From Paenibacillus phyllosphaerae (GTDB lineage: Bacteria; Bacillota; Bacilli; Paenibacillales; Paenibacillaceae), in NCBI RefSeq assembly GCF_014192105.1, contig NZ_JACHXK010000011.1, forward strand, positions 62,001 through 126,000: 64,000 nucleotides of DNA, read 5' to 3'. The notes beneath the pieces were generated by a model, which was not told the DNA's origin, did not search any database, and was given only the letters and a program-made list of their open reading frames with translations. This document shows, piece after piece, positions 34,626 to 43,385 of this stretch (positions are counted from its first letter, which is position 1; each line of letters opens with the position of its first letter). A program made the translations under genes and the position numbers.

Positions 34626-34991
34626 TTGACCAAAATTAAAAAGATCGTTACTGCACTTCTAATGAGTTTCGTAATTACTGCGCTTGCTGCTTGCGCTTCC
34701 AACGACACCTCCCCGAATGATACGGCTATCTCGTTGAAGAATGCTCTGACCTTCGATGATTATGAGAAGTTCCAGTCCTTATTTAGTGAAGGTAAGAAGG
34801 GTATTGCCACGAAAGCGTTATTCGAGCAGCTGAAGGATATCAATTCATCCAGGGCAGATTTCAGAAGTTATACGGTCATCACGCTGGATAACGGAGAGAT
34901 GCTCCTCGTTAATTTAACGCCGAACAAGGAACAAGCGATTCAAAGCATTACCGTGATTCCAGAGGAGCATAAGGAGCTTTTTAGCGAGTAA
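34626..34991 (+). CDS. Small lipoprotein of unknown function
   Basis: 121 aa from the TTG at 34626. The mature frame reads MKKIVTALLMSFVITALAAC if begun at the ATT at 34635: basic n-region, hydrophobic core, lipobox LAAC. This makes it a lipid-anchored extracytoplasmic protein of about 100 residues. The SD AAAGGAG touches the TTG but stands 9 nt before the ATT, so ATT may be the true start. The rest (TFDDYEKFQSLFSEGKKG, VITLDNGEMLLVNLTP) looks like a small secreted domain of the DUF4878/NTF2-like kind, but I cannot assign it. Confidence 0.7.
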   Translation: MTKIKKIVTALLMSFVITALAACASNDTSPNDTAISLKNALTFDDYEKFQSLFSEGKKGIATKALFEQLKDINSSRADFRSYTVITLDNGEMLLVNLTPNKEQAIQSITVIPEEHKELFSE

Positions 34992-35036
34992 GCTCTTTAT
35001 TAGACCGGGACAAATCGGTTATAACTGATCTTTCTT

Positions 35037-35065
35037 TTGTCAAAGCACTCTTTACTTTGTAAAAT
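35037..35065 (+). promoter_or_regulatory. Promoter of the APH-fold kinase gene
   Basis: TTGTCA, 17-nt spacer, TAAAAT; about 70 nt before the proposed start. Confidence 0.55.
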
Positions 35066-35139
35066 TATGGATATGTATATTGGAGCTCGGATACTCGCAA
35101 CCGAGACATTTTCAGTTGGCCCTTAAAGGAGGAAAACCT

Positions 35140-36213
35140 ATTATTTTTAACGAGGTTGTCAACAACAGTGAAGCCTATTTACTTGCACTAGCATCCGAGT
35201 TGTATTCGTTGGAAGGCTATGAATTCAGGCCGGTTGAAGCACATGCCGGAGGGAGAAACCTGGTCTACAGCTGCGAGCGAGAAGGCGCTCCTGCCAAAAT
35301 ACTGCGAATCGCTTTCTTAACCGACAGGAGCCGGGAAGACTTGTTGGGCGAGAATGAATTTATCCGGTATCTATTCGAGCATGGCGGCAGCGTCGCGAAT
35401 GTGGTCAACTCCATCAAAGGGAATCTGGTCGAAGAGATCACGCATCATAATCGCGTTTTTTTCGTCTGCCTGTTCGAAAAAGCCAGAGGCAAGAAGCTGG
35501 TGGACCATAATTACCGGTATCGGGAAGGGGTCCCTATTACCGAATATTATTATAACTGCGGCAAAGTCCTGGGGAAGCTGCATCAATTGTCGAAAGAATA
35601 CCAACCTGTCCATCGCCGGTACCGTTTTTCGGATAAATATAATACCGCATATATCGATCAACTAATCCCCGACTCCTTATCGCCGCTTAAGGAGAAGCTG
35701 GTGGAGCTCCTTCATACCTTAGAAGGACTGGACACGGCCCCTGAATCTTACGGCATGATCCATCTGGATTACAACGACGGGAATTATATGATCGATTATG
35801 ATACCGGCCAAATAACGGTTTACGACTTCGATAATTCCTGTTTCGGCTGGTATATGTATGACCTGGCGGATCTCTGGAAAAGCGGAGTGGGCTGGATCGC
35901 TGCTGAACCCGATGCGGGGAAACGCCAAACATTCATGGATGAATATTTTAAGACGGCCCTCGAGGGATACCGTTCAGAGACCGGGATCCCTCCTTCGATG
36001 ATCGATCAATTGCCTTTGTTCATCCAAGTCACTCTTATGGAACGGATCGTTGATACATTTGAGCATATGCGGCGCAACGGTGAAGAGACGACGTGCGACG
36101 AAGAGTTGTCTTATTGCATCAAATGCCTGGAAGACGATATCCCGTATATGGGGTTTTTCCATGACATCTATTCGTGCGAGGAACCCTTTGCGTATGAGGA
36201 ACGGAACATTTAG
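35140..36213 (+). CDS. Aminoglycoside-phosphotransferase-fold (APH) kinase
   Basis: About 357 aa. APH-family hallmarks: an N-lobe with EGAPAKILRIAF, the catalytic loop MIHLDYNDGNYMID (catalytic Asp about residue 212) and the metal-binding YDFDNS (about 233). The family phosphorylates aminoglycosides, choline, homoserine, amino sugars and more; nothing here proves antibiotic resistance. An ideal SD (AAAGGAGG) is followed after 7 nt by ATT-ATT, not by ATG/GTG/TTG, and upstream TTGs at 35080 and 35115 lie before the SD. I therefore propose ATT initiation at 35140 or 35143. A small-RNA-like unit follows the stop. Confidence 0.8.
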   Translation: MIFNEVVNNSEAYLLALASELYSLEGYEFRPVEAHAGGRNLVYSCEREGAPAKILRIAFLTDRSREDLLGENEFIRYLFEHGGSVANVVNSIKGNLVEEITHHNRVFFVCLFEKARGKKLVDHNYRYREGVPITEYYYNCGKVLGKLHQLSKEYQPVHRRYRFSDKYNTAYIDQLIPDSLSPLKEKLVELLHTLEGLDTAPESYGMIHLDYNDGNYMIDYDTGQITVYDFDNSCFGWYMYDLADLWKSGVGWIAAEPDAGKRQTFMDEYFKTALEGYRSETGIPPSMIDQLPLFIQVTLMERIVDTFEHMRRNGEETTCDEELSYCIKCLEDDIPYMGFFHDIYSCEEPFAYEERNI

Positions 36214-36253
36214 CCTCTTAGGGTACAAACTTAATCCTCATGTAATCTCTTTC

Positions 36254-36284
36254 TCAGGTTCATTTAAGATTCCATCCCTATAAT
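36254..36284 (+). promoter_or_regulatory. Activator-type promoter of small RNA unit 1
   Basis: Direct repeat TCAGGTT (36254) and TAAGATT (36265), 11-nt period, then 7 nt and -10 TATAAT (36279-36284); no -35. This is the layout of OmpR/PhoB-type response-regulator promoters. Copy 2 at 57089-57119 has identical geometry. Confidence 0.6.
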
Positions 36285-36288
36285 AAGA

Positions 36289-36349
36289 ACCAACAACCCC
36301 CCTTTAATATAGAACGACTGGAGCCCGCAGCGATGCGGGCTATTTTTTT
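36289..36349 (+). ncRNA. Candidate C-rich small RNA, copy 1
   Basis: A unit of about 60 nt from the predicted start to a terminator T-run. A 5' single-stranded segment with CCCCCCTTTA (36297-36306) is followed by an A/U-rich stretch and the hairpin AGCCCGCA-GCGA-TGCGGGCT (36322-36341) with seven Ts. Homologous to the unit at 57124-57187. The C-run could pair with G-rich ribosome-binding sites. The alternative is an attenuating leader of the SLH gene, whose ATG is 77 nt further on. Confidence 0.55.
36322..36349 (+). terminator. Intrinsic terminator of small RNA unit 1
   Basis: Eight-bp stem with GCGA loop and a T-run. May also end the APH transcript. Confidence 0.85.
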
Positions 36350-36425
36350 GCAACAAATCCGCCTCTGCGTTCGTTTCCAATATATGGTGTAAAATTTGCA
36401 TAGGAATTTGGGGGAGGGCTAGGCG

Positions 36426-37016
36426 ATGAAGAAGGCATTGGGCCTGCTGGGGGCCGCAGCTCTATTATGGAGTCACTCCGCGGCGTACGCTGCTAACGAC
36501 AAGTTGACCGTCGCGGAGAAGTACGAAGCGTTCAAAAAGGCGGGCATATTCAAGGGCTACCCGGACGGGGAAGCTCATCTGGATGCGTCCATTACGAGAG
36601 CCGAACTTGCTGTCGTCCTGTCTCGGTTATTGGATCTGCAACCCCCTGCAAAGGCGGAAGCGGATTTCGTTGATCTCGAGGGGCATTGGGTCTCTAAGAG
36701 GACGATTAGCGCCGTGGCCTCCAAAGGTGTTATGGTCGGCAAAGGCAATGGCCGGTTCGATCCCGACGGGCTGGTAACGATCCAGGAATTGGCCGTTATT
36801 CTAACGCGCACGACCGGTCTTTCTCCTCAACAAACCACCATTACCGATGCCAAAGTATCCGAATGGGCTCAAGGGTATGTGGCAGCCGTCGTAGAGGCAG
36901 GTCTTATTGATCCGCAGCAGGATTATACCGCGCCTGCAACACGTGCGTTCGTGGTCGATGCCTCCTTTATGGAATACGAGACGTTGCCGCTTTACGTCGG
37001 AGCGCCTCATGAATAG
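36426..37016 (+). CDS. Secreted protein with S-layer homology (SLH) domains
   Basis: 196 aa. Signal peptide about 1-22 (MKKALGLLGAAALLWSHSAA, cleavage near AYA-AN). Three SLH-like units follow: GIFKGYPDGEAHLDASITRA, GVMVGKGNGRFDPDGLVTIQ, and a third around EAGLIDPQQDYTAPATRA. With SLH units only and no further domain, it is about the minimum for binding secondary cell-wall polymers. A wall-attached or regulatory role is inferred. GGGGGAGG lies upstream of the ATG at 36426. Confidence 0.87.
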   Translation: MKKALGLLGAAALLWSHSAAYAANDKLTVAEKYEAFKKAGIFKGYPDGEAHLDASITRAELAVVLSRLLDLQPPAKAEADFVDLEGHWVSKRTISAVASKGVMVGKGNGRFDPDGLVTIQELAVILTRTTGLSPQQTTITDAKVSEWAQGYVAAVVEAGLIDPQQDYTAPATRAFVVDASFMEYETLPLYVGAPHE

Positions 37017-37034
37017 AATATCTCCCAACTACAA

Positions 37035-37070
37035 AGAGACTCGGCCGCCATCAGCCGAATCTCTTATTTT
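37035..37070. terminator. Terminator between convergent SLH and nasC genes
   Basis: Stem AGAGACTCGGC / GCCGAATCTCT with T-rich ends on both strands (TTATTTT on plus, TTTG on minus). Confidence 0.7.
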
Positions 37071-37113
37071 GTCTCTATGATCTATTTATCCTATCCTATC
37101 CAAATGCTAACCT

Positions 37114-39249
37114 CTAAGCCCCGCTAACGAGCGGTTCAATCGTGACCGCGCACACCTTGAACCCCGGCATTCGGCACGTCGGATCGAGCGCCTGGTTCGT
37201 GATTTTGTTGACGCACTGCGAATCGCCCCAGTGCATCGGCACGAAGACCGTGTCCTGCCGGATATCGGTCGTCACCCGGCTGCGCACGACGATGGTGCCC
37301 CGGCGCGAGGTGACGCGCACCAGTTCCCCGTCCGTAATCCGGTAAGCCCGCGCCGTCTTCGGATGCAGCTCCACGAACGATTCAACATCGCGGGCCGCGA
37401 GCGAGCGGCTTCGGCGCGTCTGTACGCCGGTCAGGTATTGCGAGAGCACGCGTCCCGTCGTCAAATAGAGCGGATATGCGTCGTCCGTCAGCTCGGCCGG
37501 CATATGGTTGTCGACCGGAATGAGCTCCGCCCTGCCGCCTTCGTGCGCGAACTGCTGCTCGAACAGCCGGCCCGTGCTCACCGTGCCCGTCGATGGACAC
37601 GGCCAGTACACGCCCTCTTCCCGGCGCAGACGGTCGTACGTGATGCCGTAGTAATCGGCGATTCCGCCGCGGCTCGCGACGCGCAGCTCTTCGAAAATAT
37701 CCTCGGCACTGCCGTATTCGAAATATTGACCGCGACCCAGCTGGTCCGCAATATCGCTCAGTACCCTCCAGTCGTCCCGCGATTGGCCGACCGGAGGACG
37801 GCTCGCTTCGCGCAGCAGCACGCGCCCTTCCAGATTCGTCAGCGTACCCGCGTTCTCCATATAGGAAGTGACAGGGAGAATGAGATCCGCCAGCTGCGCG
37901 GTTTCGGAGAAGAACATATCGGCCACGACGAGAAAATCGAGCTTGCGCAGGCCTTCCTCGACGAAATTGGCGTTCGGGTTCGAGACGATCGGATTCGAGC
38001 CCATAACGAGCAGCGAACGAATCTCTTGCGCGTGGACCTTCTCCATCATTTCATAGGCCGACACGCCTTTGCCCGGCAGCTCCTCCGGTTCGATATCCCA
38101 CACATCCGCGATATAGGCACGGTCGCCCGGATTCTCGATCAGTCGATAACCCGGCAGCTGATCGGCTTTCTGCCCATGCTCGCGGCCGCCTTGCCCATTG
38201 CCTTGGCCGGTCACGGCGCCATAACCGGAGCCTGGTTTGCCGATTTTACCCGACATCAGCACGAGATTGAGGAAAGCGCGGACCGCCATATAGCCGTCCG
38301 TCTGCTGCTCGACGCCGCGAGCCGTGAACACCATCGCCGTGCTCGACTTCCCGTAGGTGACCGCAGCTTTCCGAATATTCGCTTCCGATACTCCGGTCAG
38401 TTGCGCGATTTCCTCCAGATCGAGCGCTTCGAGATGCGCCTTCAGCTCCGCGAAGCCTTTCGTCCGCGCGCCCAGGAACGACGCATCGATCAACCCTTCC
38501 TCGAGCAGCACCTTCTGCAGCCCGTTCGCGAGCGCCGCGTCCATCCCCGGCTTCACCTTCAGATGCAGATCCGACATGCGCGTCGTCCCCGTCTCGCGCG
38601 GATCGATCGCGATGATGAACGCGCCGTTCTCTTTGGCCCGGGTAAAATACGGCATCAGCGTCGGCTGGCACTCCGCGATGTTCGTGCCTGCCAGAATAAT
38701 GCACTTGGCTAGCGGAATATCGGAGAGAGGGTTCGTTAAGCCGCGGTCGATGCCGAACGCCTTATTGCCGGCCGATGCCGCCGCCGACATGCAGAAGCGT
38801 CCGTTGTAATCGATATATTTGCTCCGCAGCGCAACGCGTGCGAACTTGCCGAGCAAATAAGCCGATTCGTTCGTCAGCGACCCGCCGCCGTAGACCCCGA
38901 CCGTATCGCGGCCGTACTGATCCTGCAGCGCGGTGAACCGCTCGCCGATCAGCGTGAGCGCCGCATCCCACGAGATCGGGACGAATTGGCCGCCTTGCCG
39001 CAGCAGCGGCTCGGTCAGCCGCTCGCGATGCAGCGCATGCTGGTAGGCATTCATCCCTTTAATGCAGAGCCGGCCTTCCGAAGCGGCATTCATCTTCGGT
39101 TCGACCCGATAGGTCGGCTTTGTTGCCCCAGGCGCCCACTCCTCAATGACCTGCGCTTTGCACTGTACGCTGCAGAACGGGCATTGCGTATCCATCACCT
39201 TCAATACCGGCGCACCTGTATTCGTATGATCCTGCTGCATGGTCTCCAT
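37114..39249 (-). CDS. nasC: Assimilatory nitrate reductase, catalytic subunit
   Basis: 711 aa, the length of Bacillus-type NasC. N-terminal [4Fe-4S] motif CPFCSVQC and a later GRLCIKG (residues 24-63), molybdopterin domain with probable Mo-ligand Cys in YNGRFCMSAA (about 155), and a C-terminal Molydop_binding domain (YLTTGRVLSQYLTG, then CRMPGFK). It reduces nitrate to nitrite in the cytoplasm with electrons from NasB, whose gene stops 16 nt upstream. Last gene of the five-gene nitrogen operon. Confidence 0.93.
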   Translation of the reverse strand: METMQQDHTNTGAPVLKVMDTQCPFCSVQCKAQVIEEWAPGATKPTYRVEPKMNAASEGRLCIKGMNAYQHALHRERLTEPLLRQGGQFVPISWDAALTLIGERFTALQDQYGRDTVGVYGGGSLTNESAYLLGKFARVALRSKYIDYNGRFCMSAAASAGNKAFGIDRGLTNPLSDIPLAKCIILAGTNIAECQPTLMPYFTRAKENGAFIIAIDPRETGTTRMSDLHLKVKPGMDAALANGLQKVLLEEGLIDASFLGARTKGFAELKAHLEALDLEEIAQLTGVSEANIRKAAVTYGKSSTAMVFTARGVEQQTDGYMAVRAFLNLVLMSGKIGKPGSGYGAVTGQGNGQGGREHGQKADQLPGYRLIENPGDRAYIADVWDIEPEELPGKGVSAYEMMEKVHAQEIRSLLVMGSNPIVSNPNANFVEEGLRKLDFLVVADMFFSETAQLADLILPVTSYMENAGTLTNLEGRVLLREASRPPVGQSRDDWRVLSDIADQLGRGQYFEYGSAEDIFEELRVASRGGIADYYGITYDRLRREEGVYWPCPSTGTVSTGRLFEQQFAHEGGRAELIPVDNHMPAELTDDAYPLYLTTGRVLSQYLTGVQTRRSRSLAARDVESFVELHPKTARAYRITDGELVRVTSRRGTIVVRSRVTTDIRQDTVFVPMHWGDSQCVNKITNQALDPTCRMPGFKVCAVTIEPLVSGA

Positions 39250-39265
39250 CGCTACTTCCTCCCGA

Positions 39266-41719
39266 TCACAGACTGCTTACGACACTGTCTTGCATGTGTA
39301 CATATCCGACGGCCGGGGACGAAGGCAGCACATTCCCGTCCGAAGGCAGATTCGCCATGAAGCGTTCCCTTACATCGCCGTCAAAAAGCCCCTCGCGAAG
39401 CGGAATCAATCCGACCCGCTCCATCCACTGCCAGCTCAGCTCGCCATACTCCGCTTCTTCCCGGTACCACGCCACGAATGCGGCCGCGACCGCAATCGCT
39501 TCCTCGTCGCTTGGGCAGACTCCGATCAGCTGCGGCGCGCGCAGCTCCTTGGTCCGGCTGCCCCCCGCATAGATCTCCCAGCCCGCCGGCGTGCCGACCA
39601 GACCGAGGTCGGCGGTCAGCGTACCCGCGCGATGCAGCGTGCTGCCGGATACCGCCGCGGTGAATTCCGCCGGCAGCGCGGCTCCCTCGAGCAGTCGTTC
39701 CAGCCGAGCGCCAAGCGCGACCGAATCGCGCCACGCACCGGATTCGTACTGCGATCCGCCGCAGGTGATAACCGCGCCGATCGGCTTGCCGTAACTTGCG
39801 GCAGCGACCGGCATCGCCAGCGCCGCGCCGACTTCGGCCAGCTGCTCCGCGGCAATCCCGCGGAGATCCAGTCCGCCGCCGCTCGTCAGCTTCACCTGCG
39901 GGATCGCGAACCTGTCGACGACTTCGGCAATGCGCCGCAGCTGGTCGCCGCTTGTCACGCCGCCATACATGCGCGGCATGATCGAATACGTGCCGTCCGC
40001 AAGCTGCGAGAAGGCAAGGCCTGCGCCAGCTGCCTGCGTCCCTTCGGCCTCGGCGGCCGCCGTCTCGCGTACCGCGGCCGTCCATGCGCCCTCTTGTTTC
40101 GTCTTGGCTTGGTTCAACGCAGCCGCAACGCCGAGGTAATAAGCAATGGCCGACTGACAGACGGAGCAACCTTCGCCGCTCTTCCAATCATGCGCGGAAC
40201 GGACCGCCTGAACATCGCCGTACCGGCCTGCAACAATAGCCGCGCGGAGCTCAGCGTGGCTCAGCGTCGTACAGCCGCACACCGTGACTTTCGGCGGTTC
40301 CGGCTCTTCTTCGTTCGCGAGCGTGTAGGCCAGCAGCGCGGATACGAGCGGTTTGCAGCCGCCGCAAGAGCTGGATGCCTTGGTGCAGCTTCGTACCTGC
40401 TCGAAAGTCTCCAGACCGTTCTCGCGGATTGCCGAGACAATTGCGCCTTTGCTCACCCCGTTGCAGGAACAGATGGTATCTTTGTCGCCCATCGCGCAGA
40501 TCGCCGCTTCCTCCGCATCGCCGCCGGCCGGTTGCGCCGTATCCTGCTCCAGCACGGAAGCATCGGATTGCTGCTTAATATAGCCGAGCAGCTTGCCGCC
40601 TTCCGCGCTATCGCCGAACAGCACCGCGCCGACAACCTTGTTGCGCTTGACGAAGACGCGTTTATAGGTCCCTTTGATACCGTTGGACACCTTATAAGAC
40701 GTATCCGTCTCGCTGTCGCGGATCTCGCCTGCGGAGAATACATCCACGCCGGAGACTTTGAGGTGCGAGGCCAGAATCGAACCTTCGTACCCTTCCGTCT
40801 CTTGGCCGCAAATCTGCTTGGCCAGCACCTTTCCCTGCTCATACAGCGGGGAAACCATGCCGTACACCATGCCTCTGTGCTCCGCGCACTCGCCTACCGC
40901 ATACACGTCGGGCACATTCGTCCGCATATAGTCGTCGACCAGAATCGCGCGGTCGATCTCAATGCCGCTGGCGGCCGCAAGCTTCACGTTCGGCCGCACG
41001 CCGACGGCGATCACGACCAGATCGACGTTGATTTTGGTCCCGTCCTTGAACAGAATCCCTTCGGCTCGCTTCTTGCCGAGAATCTTCTCCGTGTTCTTGG
41101 TCAGCAGGAAGTTCATCCCTTGCTGCTCGAGTTCACGGCGCAGCATGATCGCCGCTTCCCGGTCTAGCTGGCGTTCCATCAGAAACTCGTTGATGTGGAT
41201 GACGTCCACCTGCATGCCGAGATTGAGCAATCCTCTTGCCGCCTCGAGGCCGAGCAGGCCGCCGCCGATGACCGCCGCTTTACGGTATGTCTTAGACGCC
41301 TCCAGCATCGTATTGCAATCTTTAATATCGCGGAAGGCCGTGACGCCCGGGAGATCGGCGCCCGGCAGCGGCAGCATGAACGGCAGGGAGCCCGTCGCGA
41401 AAATCAGCTTATCGTAGGGAGCGACGACGCCGCTTGCGCTGATGACCCGTTTGCGCTCGATATCGACCTGCACGACAGGATCGCCCGCATAGAGCGCGAT
41501 GCCGTTATCTTTGTACCATTGCCAGTCATTGATCGTAATGTCCGACAGCTGCGTATCCCCTTGCAGCACCTTCGACAGCATAATCCGGTTATAGTTCGGG
41601 TGCGGCTCGCCGCCGAAGATCGTCACCGCGAATTCGTCTTGCGCCAACTTAAGAATCTCCTCGACGCACCGTACACCAGCCATGCCGTTACCAATGACAA
41701 CGAGCTTCGTTTTTCCCAT
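39266..41719 (-). CDS. nasB: Nitrate reductase electron-transfer subunit (NasB-type), with decayed nitrite-reductase domain
   Basis: 817 aa. FAD/NAD(P)H oxidoreductase part (GNGMAGVRCVEE, GGGLLGLEAARGLL, YAVGECAEHRG; 1-400) and two BFD-like [2Fe-2S] units (CSCNGVSKG with CGGCKP, about 435-475; CGCTT with CSVCQ, about 500-550). The C-terminal region is homologous to the siroheme domain of the NasD protein encoded nearby. There, NasD's cluster cysteines (CVGETFC and CPRNC) are replaced: one Cys left in ITCGGSQYES, and SGSTLHRAG in place of GCPRNCAEA. It thus cannot bind siroheme-4Fe4S and should serve only as electron carrier to NasC. Confidence 0.88.
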   Translation of the reverse strand: MGKTKLVVIGNGMAGVRCVEEILKLAQDEFAVTIFGGEPHPNYNRIMLSKVLQGDTQLSDITINDWQWYKDNGIALYAGDPVVQVDIERKRVISASGVVAPYDKLIFATGSLPFMLPLPGADLPGVTAFRDIKDCNTMLEASKTYRKAAVIGGGLLGLEAARGLLNLGMQVDVIHINEFLMERQLDREAAIMLRRELEQQGMNFLLTKNTEKILGKKRAEGILFKDGTKINVDLVVIAVGVRPNVKLAAASGIEIDRAILVDDYMRTNVPDVYAVGECAEHRGMVYGMVSPLYEQGKVLAKQICGQETEGYEGSILASHLKVSGVDVFSAGEIRDSETDTSYKVSNGIKGTYKRVFVKRNKVVGAVLFGDSAEGGKLLGYIKQQSDASVLEQDTAQPAGGDAEEAAICAMGDKDTICSCNGVSKGAIVSAIRENGLETFEQVRSCTKASSSCGGCKPLVSALLAYTLANEEEPEPPKVTVCGCTTLSHAELRAAIVAGRYGDVQAVRSAHDWKSGEGCSVCQSAIAYYLGVAAALNQAKTKQEGAWTAAVRETAAAEAEGTQAAGAGLAFSQLADGTYSIMPRMYGGVTSGDQLRRIAEVVDRFAIPQVKLTSGGGLDLRGIAAEQLAEVGAALAMPVAAASYGKPIGAVITCGGSQYESGAWRDSVALGARLERLLEGAALPAEFTAAVSGSTLHRAGTLTADLGLVGTPAGWEIYAGGSRTKELRAPQLIGVCPSDEEAIAVAAAFVAWYREEAEYGELSWQWMERVGLIPLREGLFDGDVRERFMANLPSDGNVLPSSPAVGYVHMQDSVVSSL

Positions 41720-41801
41720 AAGCGATTCCCCTCCACGTCCACACCAGAACTTTCTCTTCCGCGCTTTACGCCGCGAGCCGAACTTATCGCAGGGCCGTGC
41801 G

Positions 41802-42986
41802 CTATACCGCGTGAGCCGCCCGTTTCTCTATGCCAGGGCGTTTGGTCCATTGATTGAAGCCGAAGCATACGACTGCGAATGCCGTCAGCAGGATGAAGCC
41901 CAATACATACGAGCCGCTCGCGTCATGAATGAAGCCGAGCAACAGGGGCGGGAAGAAGCCGCCAAGGCCGCCTGCCGCACCTACGATACCGGTCACCGCC
42001 CCCGTATCTTGCGGGGACACCTCCGGCACCATCTTGAACACCGCGCCGTTCCCGATTCCGAGGAACGCCGCTCCCATCAGGCAGCCTGCCGTGAGCAGCG
42101 GGATCTGCTCCAGCGAGAACGCCATCAGAAGCGCCGAGATGGCGATTCCGACGAACACGACCGCGAGGACGCGCCGCGAGCCGATCCGGTCTGCCCATAA
42201 GCCGCCGAGCGGACGGATGAGCGTCGCCAGCAGCACGAACACCGCCGTTCGGAGTCCCGCTTCCGTTGCGCTAAGCGCGAACTGTTCCTTCAGCAGCGTC
42301 GGCAGATAAACGCTGAATGCGACGAAACCGCCGAAGGTGAGCGAATAATACATCGACAGCAGCCATGTGGATCTGACGCGCAGCACCGACATGGATTGCT
42401 TGAACGTTTTGACGGTAGACGGTCTTGGCAGATCCTTCGCAAGGAACCAGAACCCGATCGCCATAACGCCGATCATGATCGCCAGCAAACGGAAGGTCCC
42501 AGGCAGTCCCGCTTGCGCGTGAAGCACCGGAACGCCATAGCTTGCCGCCGCTACCCCCAGATTGCCGAGTCCCGCAAGCCCGAGCACGAAGCCTTGTTTC
42601 TGCGGCGGGAACCATCTGGACACATACGTGAGCGAGATAGCGAAAGTCGAACCGCCCATCCCGATGAAAAGCGCGCACAGCAGCAATCCCATATAAGAGG
42701 TTGCAAAGCTCGCAGCCACGAGCGGCACGACCAGGAACAGCATCGTAAGCGCGAACACCCTCCTGCCGCCGAAGCGGTCGGTATAGATGCCCATCGGGAT
42801 GCGCATCACCGACCCGAGCAGCACGGGAGCGGCCACCAGGGCGCTGGCCTGAAAGCCCGTCAACTGGTATAGCTCCTTGATCTGCCCCGCCAGCGGGGAC
42901 AGCATATTCCATATGATGAAGGACGCCGCCATCGCGAGCGTAGATAACAATAAGGCCCTTATCGGTCTGTTGGTCGTATGGCTCAT
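41802..42986 (-). CDS. Nitrate/nitrite transporter (NarK/NasA type MFS)
   Basis: 394 aa, twelve helices. NNP-family signatures: GIYTDRFGGRRVF (motif A), GLAGLGNLGVA and GIVGAAGGLGGFFPP, the glycine-rich nitrate signatures of helices 5 and 11. Start ATG 42986 with SD GGAGGGGGAG; a longer frame to 43061 overlaps nasE. It sits inside the operon between nasE and nasB, so its job is nitrate uptake for assimilation (or nitrite exchange). Confidence 0.92.
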   Translation of the reverse strand: MSHTTNRPIRALLLSTLAMAASFIIWNMLSPLAGQIKELYQLTGFQASALVAAPVLLGSVMRIPMGIYTDRFGGRRVFALTMLFLVVPLVAASFATSYMGLLLCALFIGMGGSTFAISLTYVSRWFPPQKQGFVLGLAGLGNLGVAAASYGVPVLHAQAGLPGTFRLLAIMIGVMAIGFWFLAKDLPRPSTVKTFKQSMSVLRVRSTWLLSMYYSLTFGGFVAFSVYLPTLLKEQFALSATEAGLRTAVFVLLATLIRPLGGLWADRIGSRRVLAVVFVGIAISALLMAFSLEQIPLLTAGCLMGAAFLGIGNGAVFKMVPEVSPQDTGAVTGIVGAAGGLGGFFPPLLLGFIHDASGSYVLGFILLTAFAVVCFGFNQWTKRPGIEKRAAHAV

Positions 42987-43021
42987 GATGACTCCCCCTC
43001 CTTCATGAGACGATCGGCACC

Positions 43022-43357
43022 CTAGGATGCGATCGTCTGCTCCTCCGGCAGATGGAGCCAAACTTCGCCGCTTGCGCCGTCAATCTCAACCCGGTAGGAC
43101 GTTACGCAGCCTTCGTCCGGCGCTTGAACGAGTCCATCCTTAAGACTGATCTTCCAATCATGCAGCGGACAGAACACATGATGGTCGCACACGATGCCCT
43201 CCGACAGCTTGCCGCCCTTGTGCGGGCAGCGGTTCTCGATCGCCTTCAGCTCCCCGCCGGTCAGCTTGAATATCGCGATTTCCAGTTCGCCGATGCGCAC
43301 GACCCGTGCGCGCTTCTCTGCAATATCCGTTTCGTAGCCAATGTGGATTCGTTTCAT
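43022..43357 (-). CDS. nasE: Assimilatory nitrite reductase small subunit, Rieske type
   Basis: 111 aa. NirD/NasE fold with a complete Rieske [2Fe-2S] site: CPHKGG (about 44-49) and CPLHDW (about 63-68). Unlike E. coli NirD, which has lost the cluster, this one should bind it. Partner of the large subunit encoded 28 nt upstream. Confidence 0.93.
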   Translation of the reverse strand: MKRIHIGYETDIAEKRARVVRIGELEIAIFKLTGGELKAIENRCPHKGGKLSEGIVCDHHVFCPLHDWKISLKDGLVQAPDEGCVTSYRVEIDGASGEVWLHLPEEQTIAS

Positions 43358-43385
43358 CTCTCACCAGACTCCTTTTCCTTCAAGC

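Noticed and set aside
39239-41167. 642-codon open frame opposite nasB, and similar ones at 37231-38712 and 43341-44915
   Set aside because: No recognisable motifs; each lies exactly over a well-supported nas gene.
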